A DNA stretch of 64,000 nucleotides. It comes from Streptomyces sp. MMG1121 (GTDB lineage Bacteria > Actinomycetota > Actinomycetes > Streptomycetales > Streptomycetaceae). The stretch lies in the NCBI RefSeq assembly GCF_001280015.1, contig NZ_LGDV01000038.1:248001-312000 (forward strand), read 5' to 3'. Below, in pieces: positions 16,144 through 28,914 of the stretch (positions within the stretch are counted from its first letter, which is position 1; each line of letters begins with the position of its first letter). A program made the position numbers and the translations under genes. A model generated the notes under the pieces. It saw only the letters and a list, made by a program, of their open reading frames with translations. It did no database searches and was not told the origin of the DNA.

Positions 16144-16791
16144 ATGGCGAGGCAGTTACGCGCCGAGCAGACCCGGGCAACGATCATCACCGCCGCCGCC
16201 GAGCTGTTCGACCGACAAGGGTACGAGTCCACCAGCCTGAGCGACATCGTCGCACACGCGAAGGTCACCAAGGGGGCGTTGTACTTCCACTTCGCCGCCA
16301 AGGTGGATCTCGCCCAGGCCATCCTCGAACTCAACGCCCAGAGCGCCCGACAGCTCGTGGCCGAAGTCGAGAGCCGGGGCTACTCCTCGCTGGAGGCCCT
16401 GATGCGCACCACGTTCGGGATCGCCCGGCTCGCCGTGGAGGACCCGGTGCCGCGCGCCGCGCTCCGTCTCGCCACCGCCGACATCGCCGTACGGCCGCCG
16501 CTGCGGCACCCGTTCAACGAATGGCTGGACTTCGCCGCCCGGAAGTTCTCCGGGGCCGTCAGAGAAGCCGATGTGCACAGCGAACTCGATGTCGGCGCCG
16601 TCGCGCACTCGCTCGTCTCCTTCTTCGTCGGCACCCGGGTCGCCGGCCGCCGGCTCGAACCGGTGGGCCGGCTCCCACGCCGGGTCGCCGAGATGTGGCA
16701 CCTCATGATCCGGGGCCTGGTCCCGGTGCACCGCCGCCCCCGCTACGTCACCCTCGCCACGCAGTTGGAGCGGGAGATCAGAACCGCCTGA
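16144..16791 (+). CDS. gamma-butyrolactone-receptor-like TetR regulator
   Basis: A 215-residue TetR-family protein. The DNA-binding domain (MARQLRAEQTRATIITAAAE, then YESTSLSDIVAHAKVTKGAL and YFHFAAK) is the signature of the ArpA/ScbR/CprB gamma-butyrolactone receptor group. The ligand domain keeps the usual length, with LVSFFVGTRVAGRRLEPVGRL near the end. No butyrolactone synthase (AfsA) gene is adjacent, so it may be an orphan pseudo-receptor. TGAGGT lies 6 bases before the ATG. The DUF89-like gene follows 22 bases after its stop and could be co-transcribed. Confidence 0.88.
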   Translation: MARQLRAEQTRATIITAAAELFDRQGYESTSLSDIVAHAKVTKGALYFHFAAKVDLAQAILELNAQSARQLVAEVESRGYSSLEALMRTTFGIARLAVEDPVPRAALRLATADIAVRPPLRHPFNEWLDFAARKFSGAVREADVHSELDVGAVAHSLVSFFVGTRVAGRRLEPVGRLPRRVAEMWHLMIRGLVPVHRRPRYVTLATQLEREIRTA

Positions 16792-16813
16792 CCCGCCCGG
16801 CCCGCGCGATACC

Positions 16814-18001
16814 GTGACGGACATGCCCCACACCCCGTTCGCACCCGTGATCCTCGGCAACGAACCCGGCTCCTTCCCGCACAGCGTGCTGGCCGAACGG
16901 CACCCCGCGATCATCCGGCAGGTACGGGACGCCTTCCCGTACGGCCCCGGGCAGCACCGGGCGCTGGACGAGCTGCTGGAAAGCTGCACCGAGGGGACGG
17001 TCGAGCCGCTTCCTGCCGACGCCCCGGACCGGGGCCTGTGGCACGAGTGGGGCCTGACCGGATACGCCGGGCGGTCCTGGTACGACGTGCCCTGGCTGTG
17101 GTCCGAGAGCTGGTTCTACCGCAGGCTGCTCGACGCCGTCGGCTGGTTCGGACCCGGCGCCTGGCAGGGCATCGACCCCTTCCGCCCGTTCAAGCGCGCC
17201 GAACTCGACGCGCCGGAGACCGACGCGGAACTCGCCGCGCTGGACGCCCTGCCCGACCTGCCGGAGCCCCGACGGGCACACGCCCTGCTGCACGGTTCGC
17301 TCTGGGGCAACCGCGCCGACCTCGGCTTCCGGCTCTCCGCCGAGGGCGCCGAGACCCGGGACCCGGCCCCCGCGCTCGTCGCCGACGACAGCGACGCCCT
17401 GTGGTCGCTGCTGCCGCCCACGGGAGACGGCACGCTCGTCCTGGTCGCGGACAACGCGGGCCGCGAACTCGTCCCGGATCTGCTGCTGATCGCCCACCTG
17501 CTCACCGAGGGCCGGGCCGCGCGGGCGGTGCTGCACGTCAAGCCGTACCCGTACTACGTCTCCGACGCCACGACCGCCGACGTCGTCGACGCGCTGCACC
17601 GGCTGCGCGCCGCGACCGGCGCCGCCGCCGAGTACGCGCGCGTGCTCTGGTCGGCCCTGGCCGACGGCCGCCTCGCCGTGCGCGCCCACCCCTTCTCGTG
17701 CGCGCCGCTGCCCTACGCGGACATGCCGGCCGACCTGCGCGCCGAGTTCGCCGCCGGCACGCTGACCGTCTTCAAGGGCGACCTCAACTACCGCCGCCTG
17801 GTGGGCGACCGGCTGTGGCCACCGACCACACCCTTCGCGAAGGCGACCGGCTACTTTCCCGGTCCGGTCGCCGCCCTGCGCACCCTGAAGTCCGACGTCG
17901 TCACCGGCCTGTCCACGGCGACCGAAGCCGCGCTCGTCGCGGCGGAGGACCAGCGCTGGCGTACCAGCGGCACGCACGCGCTGATCCAGGTCAGCCGGTG
18001 A
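16814..18001 (+). CDS. DUF89 / ARMT1-like family protein (possible damage-control phosphatase)
   Basis: A 395-residue protein with motifs of the DUF89 metal-dependent phosphatase family: SLWGNRADLGF, the LVADNAGRELVPDLLLI motif, KPYPYYVSDAT and FKGDLNYRRLVGDRLWPPTT. The Asp/Asn residues in DNAGRE and GDLNYRR correspond to metal and phosphate ligands of the family. Members remove phosphate from aberrant sugar-phosphates or act as a methyltransferase in eukaryotes; the substrate here is unknown. It starts at GTG 16814 or ATG 16823. Its 3' end overlaps the convergent P450 gene by 11 bp. Confidence 0.8.
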   Translation: MTDMPHTPFAPVILGNEPGSFPHSVLAERHPAIIRQVRDAFPYGPGQHRALDELLESCTEGTVEPLPADAPDRGLWHEWGLTGYAGRSWYDVPWLWSESWFYRRLLDAVGWFGPGAWQGIDPFRPFKRAELDAPETDAELAALDALPDLPEPRRAHALLHGSLWGNRADLGFRLSAEGAETRDPAPALVADDSDALWSLLPPTGDGTLVLVADNAGRELVPDLLLIAHLLTEGRAARAVLHVKPYPYYVSDATTADVVDALHRLRAATGAAAEYARVLWSALADGRLAVRAHPFSCAPLPYADMPADLRAEFAAGTLTVFKGDLNYRRLVGDRLWPPTTPFAKATGYFPGPVAALRTLKSDVVTGLSTATEAALVAAEDQRWRTSGTHALIQVSR

Positions 18002-19256
18002 CGCGCAGCGGAAGTGACTTGATCCCGTTGATGAAGTTCGACACGAGCCGCACCGGCGGTGCGGCGAGCCGTGCCTCGGGCAGGACGCGCAGCACCTCCT
18101 CGTAGAACAGTCGTAGTTGCAAACGCGCGAAGTGGGCGCCCAGGCAGACGTGCGGGCCGTCCCCGAAGGACACGTGCGGGTTGGGGGAGCGGGTGAGGTC
18201 GAGCCGGCCGGGGTCGGCGAAGACGCGCTCGTCCCGGTTGGCCGAGGCGTGGAAGACGACGACCTTGTCCCCGGCCCGGATTCGCCGGCCGGCCAGCTCG
18301 GTGTCCCGGGCGGCGGTCCGGCGGAACGTGAGCACGGGAGGGTGCCAGCGCAGCAACTCATCGACGGCCAGGGTGAGTTCAGACTTGCACGTGCGCAGTG
18401 ACTCGTAGGCCCCGGGGTGTTCGGCCAGTGCCAGCAGGCCGCCCGGGGCCGCGCTGCGCACCGTGTCGTTGCCCGCGATCGTGAGCAGGAAGAAGAACAT
18501 CTCCAGTTCGGCGGGGGCGAGTTCGTCCTCGTGGGCGAGCGTGGTCATGACGTCGTCCGCCGGGCGGCGCCGTTTGTGTGCCGCGAGCTGCCGCGCGTAG
18601 TCGAACATGTCCCGCAGCATGGCCGGGGAGCGCGGATCGACCGGCTTGCCCGCCTCGTCCAGCACCGCGGAACCGGCCTCGTCCGGGTCCTGGTAGCCGA
18701 TGACCCGCTGCGTCCAGTGCAGCAGCAGGCCCCGGTCGCTCTCCGGGACACCCAGCAGATCCGCCAGATTGAGCAGGGCGTACTCGTCGGTGACGGCCGC
18801 CACCGGATCGACCGTGCCGTCCCCCGCGCGTGCCGCGTCCACTGCCCCGGCGAGCAGCGTGCCCGCCCGTTCCCGGGCGACGGCCGCGAACCGGTCGACC
18901 CGGCCCGGTGTGAACGCCCGGCTCACCAGCCGCCGCAGCCGTCCGTGCCACGGCGGGTCCTGATTGAGCATCATCCGCCGGATGAACGGCAGATCCGCCG
19001 GATCGGGGTCCCGGATCTGGGTCGCGCCGAGGTACGAGGAGTACGTCGTCCCGTCCTTCAGTACCCGTACGACGTCCGCGTGCCGGGTCACCGCCCAGAA
19101 TCCGGGCCCGCCCGGCCAGCCCAGCACCTCCGGCTCCTCCTGCCAGGCGACCGGGTGATGGTCGCGCAGCACGCGGTAGTCGCCGTGCGGCACCCCTACG
19201 GCGTACCGGCGGGGGTCGAACACATCGGGCACCGGCGGAGCATCACGGACGTTCAC
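17991..19256 (-). CDS. cytochrome P450
   Basis: A 421-residue P450. The GTG at 19256 has GAGGAG 5 bases upstream and overlaps the hydrolase stop by 4 bp. I-helix LLTIAGNDTVRSAAPGG, K-helix VDELLRWHPPVLTFRRTA (ExxR) and haem loop VSFGDGPHVCLGAHFARL with C371 as iron ligand are all present. The segment MMLNQDPPWHGRLRRLVSRA resembles lipid/steroid omega-hydroxylase-type P450s (CYP124/125/142-like), so a lipophilic or terpenoid substrate is possible; this is inference. It is co-transcribed after an alpha/beta hydrolase. No ferredoxin gene is adjacent. It lies on the opposite strand from geosmin synthase. Confidence 0.9.
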   Translation of the reverse strand: MNVRDAPPVPDVFDPRRYAVGVPHGDYRVLRDHHPVAWQEEPEVLGWPGGPGFWAVTRHADVVRVLKDGTTYSSYLGATQIRDPDPADLPFIRRMMLNQDPPWHGRLRRLVSRAFTPGRVDRFAAVARERAGTLLAGAVDAARAGDGTVDPVAAVTDEYALLNLADLLGVPESDRGLLLHWTQRVIGYQDPDEAGSAVLDEAGKPVDPRSPAMLRDMFDYARQLAAHKRRRPADDVMTTLAHEDELAPAELEMFFFLLTIAGNDTVRSAAPGGLLALAEHPGAYESLRTCKSELTLAVDELLRWHPPVLTFRRTAARDTELAGRRIRAGDKVVVFHASANRDERVFADPGRLDLTRSPNPHVSFGDGPHVCLGAHFARLQLRLFYEEVLRVLPEARLAAPPVRLVSNFINGIKSLPLRVTG

Positions 19257-20035
19257 GCCGGCTCCTCGGTGTCCGCGCGCAGGAAGTCCTCGACCGTGCG
19301 GATGAGTTCCAGCGGCGTCTCGTCCATGGCGTAGTGTCCGGCGCCCGGCAGCGTCACGAGTTCGGCGCGCGGAAACCAGGACATCCACGTCTGCCGCACG
19401 ACCGCCGGCGACAGCGCCGGGTCGAGTTCGCCGGCCACCGCGAGGGCGGGCACCGTGCAGCCGTGGACGTCGGCGTGGAAGTCCTCGCCCGCCCAGGAGT
19501 CCAGCCAGGCCCGGAACGCCTTCGCGTCACTGCGCTCCAGCGAGCGCGCGACCATCCGGTCCAGCCAGGCGGCCGGGCGGCGGCTCCCGGTGGTGACGTC
19601 GATGATCGCGCGCCGGTTCTCCGGCCGGTGCGCCGCGTCCGTGAACAGCGCGGCCTGCTCACCGGCGAGCGGCAGCCCCGAGGCGGGCACCGGGGAGACG
19701 CCGGCGATCCGGCGCAGCCGGTGCGGAGCGCGGGCCGCCAGCCGCTGGACCACCGCTGCGCCCATGGAGTGTCCGAGCACCGAGAACCGCTCCCAGCCGA
19801 GCCGGTCGGCCAGCGCCAGCAGGTCCCCGGCCGCCCCGGCCGTCGTGTACGGGCCCGCCGCGTCCCTGGCCTCGCCGTAGCCGCGCAGATCCACCAGCGC
19901 GTAGCTGAAGGCTGCCCGGTCGAGATCCGGCAGGACGGGCTCGTAGGCGGACCGGTCGGCGAACCAGCCGTGCACGGCGAACACCTTGTGGGTGCCGTCG
20001 CCGTGCACCTCATGGGGCAGCACGAAGGAGGTCAT
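19253..20035 (-). CDS. alpha/beta-fold hydrolase
   Basis: A 260-residue hydrolase. Oxyanion-hole segment FAVHGWFADRSAYEP, nucleophile elbow GHSMGAA (Ser90), acid AGELDPALSP (Asp205) and GAGHYAMDE (His234) form a full catalytic triad. The cap region is helical. The ATG at 20035 is the first plausible start, since the upstream extension is Ala/Arg/Pro-rich. It ends within the start codon of the P450 gene (GTGA), so the two are coupled. Substrate unknown; it might act on an ester made or used with the P450. Confidence 0.88.
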   Translation of the reverse strand: MTSFVLPHEVHGDGTHKVFAVHGWFADRSAYEPVLPDLDRAAFSYALVDLRGYGEARDAAGPYTTAGAAGDLLALADRLGWERFSVLGHSMGAAVVQRLAARAPHRLRRIAGVSPVPASGLPLAGEQAALFTDAAHRPENRRAIIDVTTGSRRPAAWLDRMVARSLERSDAKAFRAWLDSWAGEDFHADVHGCTVPALAVAGELDPALSPAVVRQTWMSWFPRAELVTLPGAGHYAMDETPLELIRTVEDFLRADTEEPA

Positions 20036-20193
20036 GCGCCTACCGTGACCCGCACGTGGGGGCACCGCAAGGGCACGGACCGGGGCATACGGGGGTACCG
20101 GCGGTACTGTCGTGCCGGGTTGGGCGATCCGGACCGAGGAGAGGCGGCTGTATGCGCATCGGAGTTGCCGGACTGCTGCCGCAGCGGCCCTGA

Positions 20194-23998
<3,805 letters not shown>

Positions 23999-24056
23999 GT
24001 CACTGAACGTAACAGCCGCCACTGACAACGCGGCACGCGTGCCCGGCCGCCGGCCC

Positions 24057-24776
24057 TCAGACCGTGGGGCGCACCGCCGAGGCGTGCTCGACGGCCGCCC
24101 GCGCCAGCGCCCGGACCATCGGGTGCGGACGCGAGCCGTCGCCGGACAGCTCCGGCTGGAACAGGGACGCCAGGAAGAAGGGATGGCCGGGCAGCTCGGC
24201 GACCCGTACCTGACCGTCCTCGTCGTGCCCGGAGAAGCGCAGGCCGTGGGCGCGGAGCGTGTCGAGGTGCCGGGAGGGGCCGTACTTGCAGAAGTACCGC
24301 TCGACCGTGCGCTGTGCGCCGATCACGGACTCCGCCAGCGAGCCCGGCTCGATCGTCACCGCGGCCTCGTGCCCCACCAGCGAGCAGGCCAGCGGCTCGA
24401 TGAGCGGGTCCGTGGCGTCCGGGTCGTTCTCGGCGTGCGCCACCCCGGTCAGCCCGCACACGTTCCGGGCGTACTCCAGCAGCGCGTGCTGGAAGCCGCC
24501 GCACGTGCCCAGGAACGGAATGCCCTCCTCGCGCGCGGTGCGTACGGCCGCGAGCACGCCCGCCTCGCTGCGGTACGGGCTGCCGGGCAGCACCCACACG
24601 GCGTCGAACCCCCGGACCGCGCCCTCGGCCTCGGCGTCCTGCGAGGGGATCCAGTACGCGTCCAGGACCAACCGGTCGCGTTCGGCCAGGGCGTCCAGCA
24701 GCAGCGGCACGCGCGTGTGGGAGACGACGTTGGGGGAGCGGTCGCCGACGAGGGCGATGGTTGCGGTGTTGTTCAT
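24057..24776 (-). CDS. CTP-synthase C-terminal-like glutamine amidotransferase-fold protein
   Basis: A 239-residue class I amidotransferase-like protein: IALVGDRSPNVVSHTRVPLL, WVLPGSPYRSEAGVL and nucleophile elbow FLGTCGGFQHALLEY with Cys92. The final catalytic motif, HPE in CTP synthase, reads FFLASLFQPEL, so the catalytic His is Gln. The protein resembles a stand-alone family named for similarity to the CTP-synthase C-terminal region. It may not hydrolyse glutamine. The start at 24776 is preferred, with an in-frame ATG at 24785. It is divergent from a LysR gene, which may regulate it. Confidence 0.8.
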   Translation of the reverse strand: MNNTATIALVGDRSPNVVSHTRVPLLLDALAERDRLVLDAYWIPSQDAEAEGAVRGFDAVWVLPGSPYRSEAGVLAAVRTAREEGIPFLGTCGGFQHALLEYARNVCGLTGVAHAENDPDATDPLIEPLACSLVGHEAAVTIEPGSLAESVIGAQRTVERYFCKYGPSRHLDTLRAHGLRFSGHDEDGQVRVAELPGHPFFLASLFQPELSGDGSRPHPMVRALARAAVEHASAVRPTV

Positions 24777-24869
24777 GCGTCTCATTTTTCGTGCGCCCAT
24801 GCGTTCACGTCCAACGATGATTCCTGCACCTTCGATAAGTGATGCTGATGCAGATGGGATGCTGGGCGC

Positions 24870-25742
24870 ATGGACCCGCATCTGCTGCGCACGTTCGTCA
24901 CCGTGGCGCGCCTCGCCTCCTTTTCGGAGGCCGCCCGTGAGCTGGGCTACACCCAGTCAGCCGTCTCCCAGCACATCGCCGCGCTCGAACAGGACCTGGG
25001 CGCGCCCCTGCTGACCCGGCGACCCGTCGCCCCCACCACGGCCGGCGAACGGCTCCTGGAACACGCGGGCCCGCTGCTGCTGCGCCTCGACGCGGCCCGC
25101 GCCGACGTCGTCCGCATCGCCGTCGCGCCCCAGCCCGGCCTGACCCTCGCCACCAGCCCGACCGCGCTCGGCCCGGGCGTCCTCGCCGCGTTTCCGCCCG
25201 CCGGGGTCACCCTGCGCGTCCTCACTCGCGACGAGGTTCTGGCCGCCGTCGCCACCGGCGCGGCCGACCTCGGCCTCGTCGACGGAACGGCCGCGCCGAG
25301 CGACCCGCTGAGGCTGCCCGACGTGGCCCCGCTGACCACGCACGGCGTCGCCGAGGAACCCGTCAGCGTGCTGCTGCCCGCCGGACACCCCCTCGCTGCC
25401 CGGGCCGGTCTGCGCCTCGGCGACCTCGCCGACGCGCGCTGGCTGGACGCGCCCGACGCGGCGCTCCCGCTGGCCGGGCTCCGCGCCGCGAACGGCGGCG
25501 GAGCCTTCCGCCCCGCCCTGCGCTTCGAAGGCACCGACCTGCGCACCCTCACCGCCCTCGCGGCCGCCGGACACGGCCTCGCCCTGCTGCCCCGCTCGGC
25601 CGCCACCGGCGTACCCGGCACGGTCGCCGTCCCGCTCACCGCGCCCCGGATCGTCCACCGCACGGAACTCCTCCACGGCGCGCGCCCCGGGGGAGCGGCG
25701 GCGGAGCTGGTACGGAAGCTGGTGGGACCGGAACCGAGATGA
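24870..25742 (+). CDS. LysR-family transcriptional regulator
   Basis: A 290-residue LTTR. The N-terminal winged helix-turn-helix is standard: MDPHLLRTFVTVARLASFSE, then AARELGYTQSAVSQHIAALE. The effector domain is slightly short but complete, with GTDLRTLTALAAAGHGLALLP near the end. It is divergent from the amidotransferase-like gene across a 93-base spacer, the usual LysR arrangement, so that gene is the likely target. Confidence 0.9.
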   Translation: MDPHLLRTFVTVARLASFSEAARELGYTQSAVSQHIAALEQDLGAPLLTRRPVAPTTAGERLLEHAGPLLLRLDAARADVVRIAVAPQPGLTLATSPTALGPGVLAAFPPAGVTLRVLTRDEVLAAVATGAADLGLVDGTAAPSDPLRLPDVAPLTTHGVAEEPVSVLLPAGHPLAARAGLRLGDLADARWLDAPDAALPLAGLRAANGGGAFRPALRFEGTDLRTLTALAAAGHGLALLPRSAATGVPGTVAVPLTAPRIVHRTELLHGARPGGAAAELVRKLVGPEPR

Positions 25743-25852
25743 CCGGCTGCCGTGACCGACTACCCCGCGTCGCCCTCAGGCCAGTCTCACTCGTTCGTGT
25801 CTCGTCGCCGCCCCGCGCCACGGGTAGACCACCAGCCGGAGGCGAGCGAACC

Positions 25853-26410
25853 ATGGAACAGACTGCGTTGCGTCCCAAACCGATGCCCGGACAGGACCCG
25901 CGGAAGGGCGCCGACAGCGGCCCCGCCCGCCGCCCGCACGCCGCGCGCGGGCGCGGACGGCGGCTGCGGACCCTGCTGTTCGGCCTGTGCGCCGGCACCC
26001 TGCTGGTGCTGTCCGGCGTCGGTATCGGCACCGTGGGCGCCACGGTGATAGGCATGAGCAAGCTCGCCGAACTGCGCCACCAGGTCCCGCCGTCCTCCCC
26101 CTCGGCCAAGCCCGCCGGCGCACCGAGCCCCGCTCCGGCCCCGCCCGTGGCGACGCTCGGTGTGGAGGCCGTGGACGCCGAGAAGGTGGGCGCGCTCGTC
26201 GTCGGCGTGCACGTGCCCGGACCCGGCTACGCGGCCGGACTGGTCCGCGGGGACGTCCTGCTCCAGTTCGGCCCCGCGCGCGTGGACAGCGCCACCGACC
26301 TCGCCCGGGCCGTCGCCCGCGCCCGCCCGGGCAAGCAGGTGCTCCTCACCGTGCGTCACCGCAGCGGGGGCTACCAGCAGTTGACCGTCGTACCGGGGGT
26401 GGTGACCTGA
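25853..26410 (+). CDS. membrane-anchored PDZ-domain protein
   Basis: A 185-residue protein. A basic cytoplasmic N-terminus (about 1-45) precedes one transmembrane segment (LFGLCAGTLLVLSGVGIGTVGATVIG), a Pro/Ala/Ser linker and a C-terminal PDZ domain. The domain contains GALVVGVHVPGPGYAAGLVR, GDVLLQFGPARVDSATDLAR and KQVLLTVRHRSG. It has no protease domain, unlike HtrA, so it may be an extracytoplasmic adaptor. The ATG at 25853 is preceded by GGAGGCGAG. Confidence 0.82.
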   Translation: MEQTALRPKPMPGQDPRKGADSGPARRPHAARGRGRRLRTLLFGLCAGTLLVLSGVGIGTVGATVIGMSKLAELRHQVPPSSPSAKPAGAPSPAPAPPVATLGVEAVDAEKVGALVVGVHVPGPGYAAGLVRGDVLLQFGPARVDSATDLARAVARARPGKQVLLTVRHRSGGYQQLTVVPGVVT

Positions 26411-26638
26411 GCGGGACCGGGGCGAGCCCGCACCCTTCGGCCACCTGGGGAAACCCACTGGTCGCCGCACGGCCCGCGCGCCATGATGGCCCCATGCCGA
26501 GCCCTTTCTCCCGGGACTCTCCCGCGACCGCGCCCCGCAGGAAGCACCGGCGACCGGCTCGCGTGACCCTGGCCGGACGGGCAGGATGCTGCACGAGAGG
26601 CCATCACCCCGTACCCTCACCCGCGCTCGGAGGACCGG

Positions 26639-27766
26639 ATGACCGGTAGCACGCCCCCGCCCTTCACCGCCACCGACTACCGGGCCCGGATGGAGCGTGC
26701 CGCACGCTCCGCGGCCGACGCCGGTCTCGCGGGGCTGCTCGTGGCGCCGGGCCCGGACATGGTCTGGCTCACCGGCTACACGCCCACCGCCGTCACCGAA
26801 CGGCTCACCGTGCTCGTCCTCACCCCGGGCCACGACCCGGTGCTCGTCGTGCCCACCCTGGAGGCCCCGGACGCCGAGCACGCGACCGGCGCGTCCGCGC
26901 TCACCCTGCGCGACTGGACCGACGGCAAGGACCCCTACGCCGTGACCGCCGCCCTGCTCGACGGCCGCGGCCGGTTCGGCATCAGCGACAACACCTGGGC
27001 GATGCATCTGCTGGGTCTGCAGAAGACACTCCCCGACACCTCCTACGCCTCCCTCACCGACGCGCTGCCCATGCTCCGCGCCGTCAAGGACGCGGCCGAA
27101 CTCGAACTCCTCGCGGCGGCCGGAGCAGCTGCCGACGCAACGTTCGAGGAGATCCGGAAGGTTCCCTTCGCCGGCCGCCGCGAGTCCGACGTCGGCCACG
27201 ACCTCGCCGACCTGCTGCGCCGCTTCGGCCACTCCCAGGTCGACTTCACCATCGTCGGCTCCGGCCCCAACGGCGCCAACCCGCACCACGAGGTCGGCGA
27301 CCGCGTCATCCAGCACGGCGACATGGTCGTCCTCGACTTCGGCGGCCTGAAGGACGGCTACGGCTCCGACACCACCCGCACGGTCCACGTGGGCGAGCCC
27401 ACCGAGGAGGAGCGCCGCGTCCACGACATCGTGCGCACCGCCCAGGAGGCGGGCTTCGCGGCCGTACGGCCGGGCGTGGCCTGCCAGGAGGTCGACCGTG
27501 CCGCCCGTGCGGTGATCACCGACGCCGGGTACGGCGAGTACTTCATCCACCGCACCGGGCACGGCATCGGCGTCACCACGCACGAGCCGCCGTACATGAT
27601 CGAGGGCGAGGAGCAGCCCCTCGTGCCCGGCATGTGCTTCTCCGTCGAGCCCGGCATCTACCTGCCCGGGCGCTTCGGGGTGCGCATCGAGGACATCGTG
27701 ACGGTGACCGAGGAGGGCGGCCGTCGTTTCAACAACACCACCCGCGAGATGGTCGTAGTGGGCTGA
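26639..27766 (+). CDS. M24 metallopeptidase (Xaa-Pro aminopeptidase/prolidase type)
   Basis: A 375-residue cytoplasmic peptidase with a creatinase-like N-terminal domain (1-150) and a pita-bread catalytic domain. Five metal ligands are visible: D233 (VVLDFGG), D244 (GYGSDTTRT), H308 (HRTGHGIG), E337 (CFSVEPGIY) and E351 (RIEDIV). It would cleave peptides with a penultimate proline. The start follows CGGAGGACCGG. The next gene on the same strand starts 42 bases after its stop. Confidence 0.93.
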   Translation: MTGSTPPPFTATDYRARMERAARSAADAGLAGLLVAPGPDMVWLTGYTPTAVTERLTVLVLTPGHDPVLVVPTLEAPDAEHATGASALTLRDWTDGKDPYAVTAALLDGRGRFGISDNTWAMHLLGLQKTLPDTSYASLTDALPMLRAVKDAAELELLAAAGAAADATFEEIRKVPFAGRRESDVGHDLADLLRRFGHSQVDFTIVGSGPNGANPHHEVGDRVIQHGDMVVLDFGGLKDGYGSDTTRTVHVGEPTEEERRVHDIVRTAQEAGFAAVRPGVACQEVDRAARAVITDAGYGEYFIHRTGHGIGVTTHEPPYMIEGEEQPLVPGMCFSVEPGIYLPGRFGVRIEDIVTVTEEGGRRFNNTTREMVVVG

Positions 27767-27808
27767 CCCGGCCCCGGGAGACCCCTCTCGCCCCTTCCCC
27801 CTCCCCGA

Positions 27809-28765
27809 ATGGCAACGGCGCGATCCATGACCCAGGAACCGACACCCACCGCGGACACCGTCCGCCGCCTGGTCCGTTCGCTGCTCAAGGAGAGCGCGGC
27901 CGGCGGGGCGGGACCCGACGTCCGGCCCGTCACGGAGGGCGGCGAGCACTCCACGTGGTGGGTCGGCCCCCGCCATGTGCTGCGGCTCGCCCCCGACCGC
28001 GAAGCCGCCCTGCGCCAGCGCCGCGAACTGCGCCTGCGTGACCTGGCGCGGCCGCTCGTCCCCATGGGCATCCCGGTCAGTGTCACGCACGGCGAGTGGG
28101 CGCCGGGCCTCACCTACACCCTCGACACCCTGATCCCCGGCGGCACCGCCGAGGAGCACGACGTCTCGGCCATCGGCGAGGCCGATCTGGCCGGGCTGCT
28201 CACCGGGCTGCGCGCGGTGCCGGTACGGCAGGCCGAGACGATCGGCGTGCCGCGCGTCGCCCCGCGCTCCCTGGAGGCGTTGCGCCGCATGGCCGTGCAC
28301 GCGGCCGAACGCCTCGCCGCCGCCGACGAGTTCGACCCCACGCGCCTGCACCAGCTCACCCCACCCGGCGCGGCCCAGCTCGCCGCCCAGCCGGGCACCG
28401 CCGTGCTCATCCACCACGACCTCAAGGGCGAGCATCTGGTGGTCAGCGCCGACGGCAGGGTGCGCGGCGTCCTCGACTGGACCGACGCGGCCGTGGCGGA
28501 TCCGGCCGAGGACATCGCCGGGCTCGTCCTCGCGGTCGGCTCGGGCGCGGCGGTCCGCGCGGCCACCCTCGCCGGGTACGGCGCCCGACCCTGCCTGCGC
28601 GGCCTCTGGCTGGCCCGCTGCGACACGGTCATCCGCCTCACCGACCGCCTGGAGGGCCGCGACGACAGCCCCCTGCCCCTCCTGCGCACCCAGCTGACCC
28701 GAGCCTGGGAACCGATCCTGCTGGAACGGGTGACGGACCTCAAGGAGGAGGGTCCGGAGGCGTAG
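27809..28765 (+). CDS. aminoglycoside phosphotransferase-like kinase (APH family)
   Basis: A 318-residue protein kinase-like small-molecule kinase. The N-lobe is TEGGEHSTWWVGPRHVLRLA. The catalytic Brenner-type motif LIHHDLKGEHLVV has Asp, with His in place of the usual Asn. The metal-binding Asp is in RGVLDWTDAAVADPAEDIAG. The substrate is unknown; many such proteins do not confer antibiotic resistance. Start at 27809, or an in-frame ATG at 27827. Confidence 0.82.
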   Translation: MATARSMTQEPTPTADTVRRLVRSLLKESAAGGAGPDVRPVTEGGEHSTWWVGPRHVLRLAPDREAALRQRRELRLRDLARPLVPMGIPVSVTHGEWAPGLTYTLDTLIPGGTAEEHDVSAIGEADLAGLLTGLRAVPVRQAETIGVPRVAPRSLEALRRMAVHAAERLAAADEFDPTRLHQLTPPGAAQLAAQPGTAVLIHHDLKGEHLVVSADGRVRGVLDWTDAAVADPAEDIAGLVLAVGSGAAVRAATLAGYGARPCLRGLWLARCDTVIRLTDRLEGRDDSPLPLLRTQLTRAWEPILLERVTDLKEEGPEA

Positions 28766-28914
28766 GAGGCTGCGGGTACGGGGCGCGTGGGGCCGCTGAG
28801 ACGTATCGTCAAGGGCACGGGACCAGGTCCAGCCCGCGCCCTGCACCCCGGTCCGCTCCGATCCCGCACCCCGCCCCGCCCCGGCCCCGGTCGGGCCACG
28901 CCCTGCGCGTCGGT

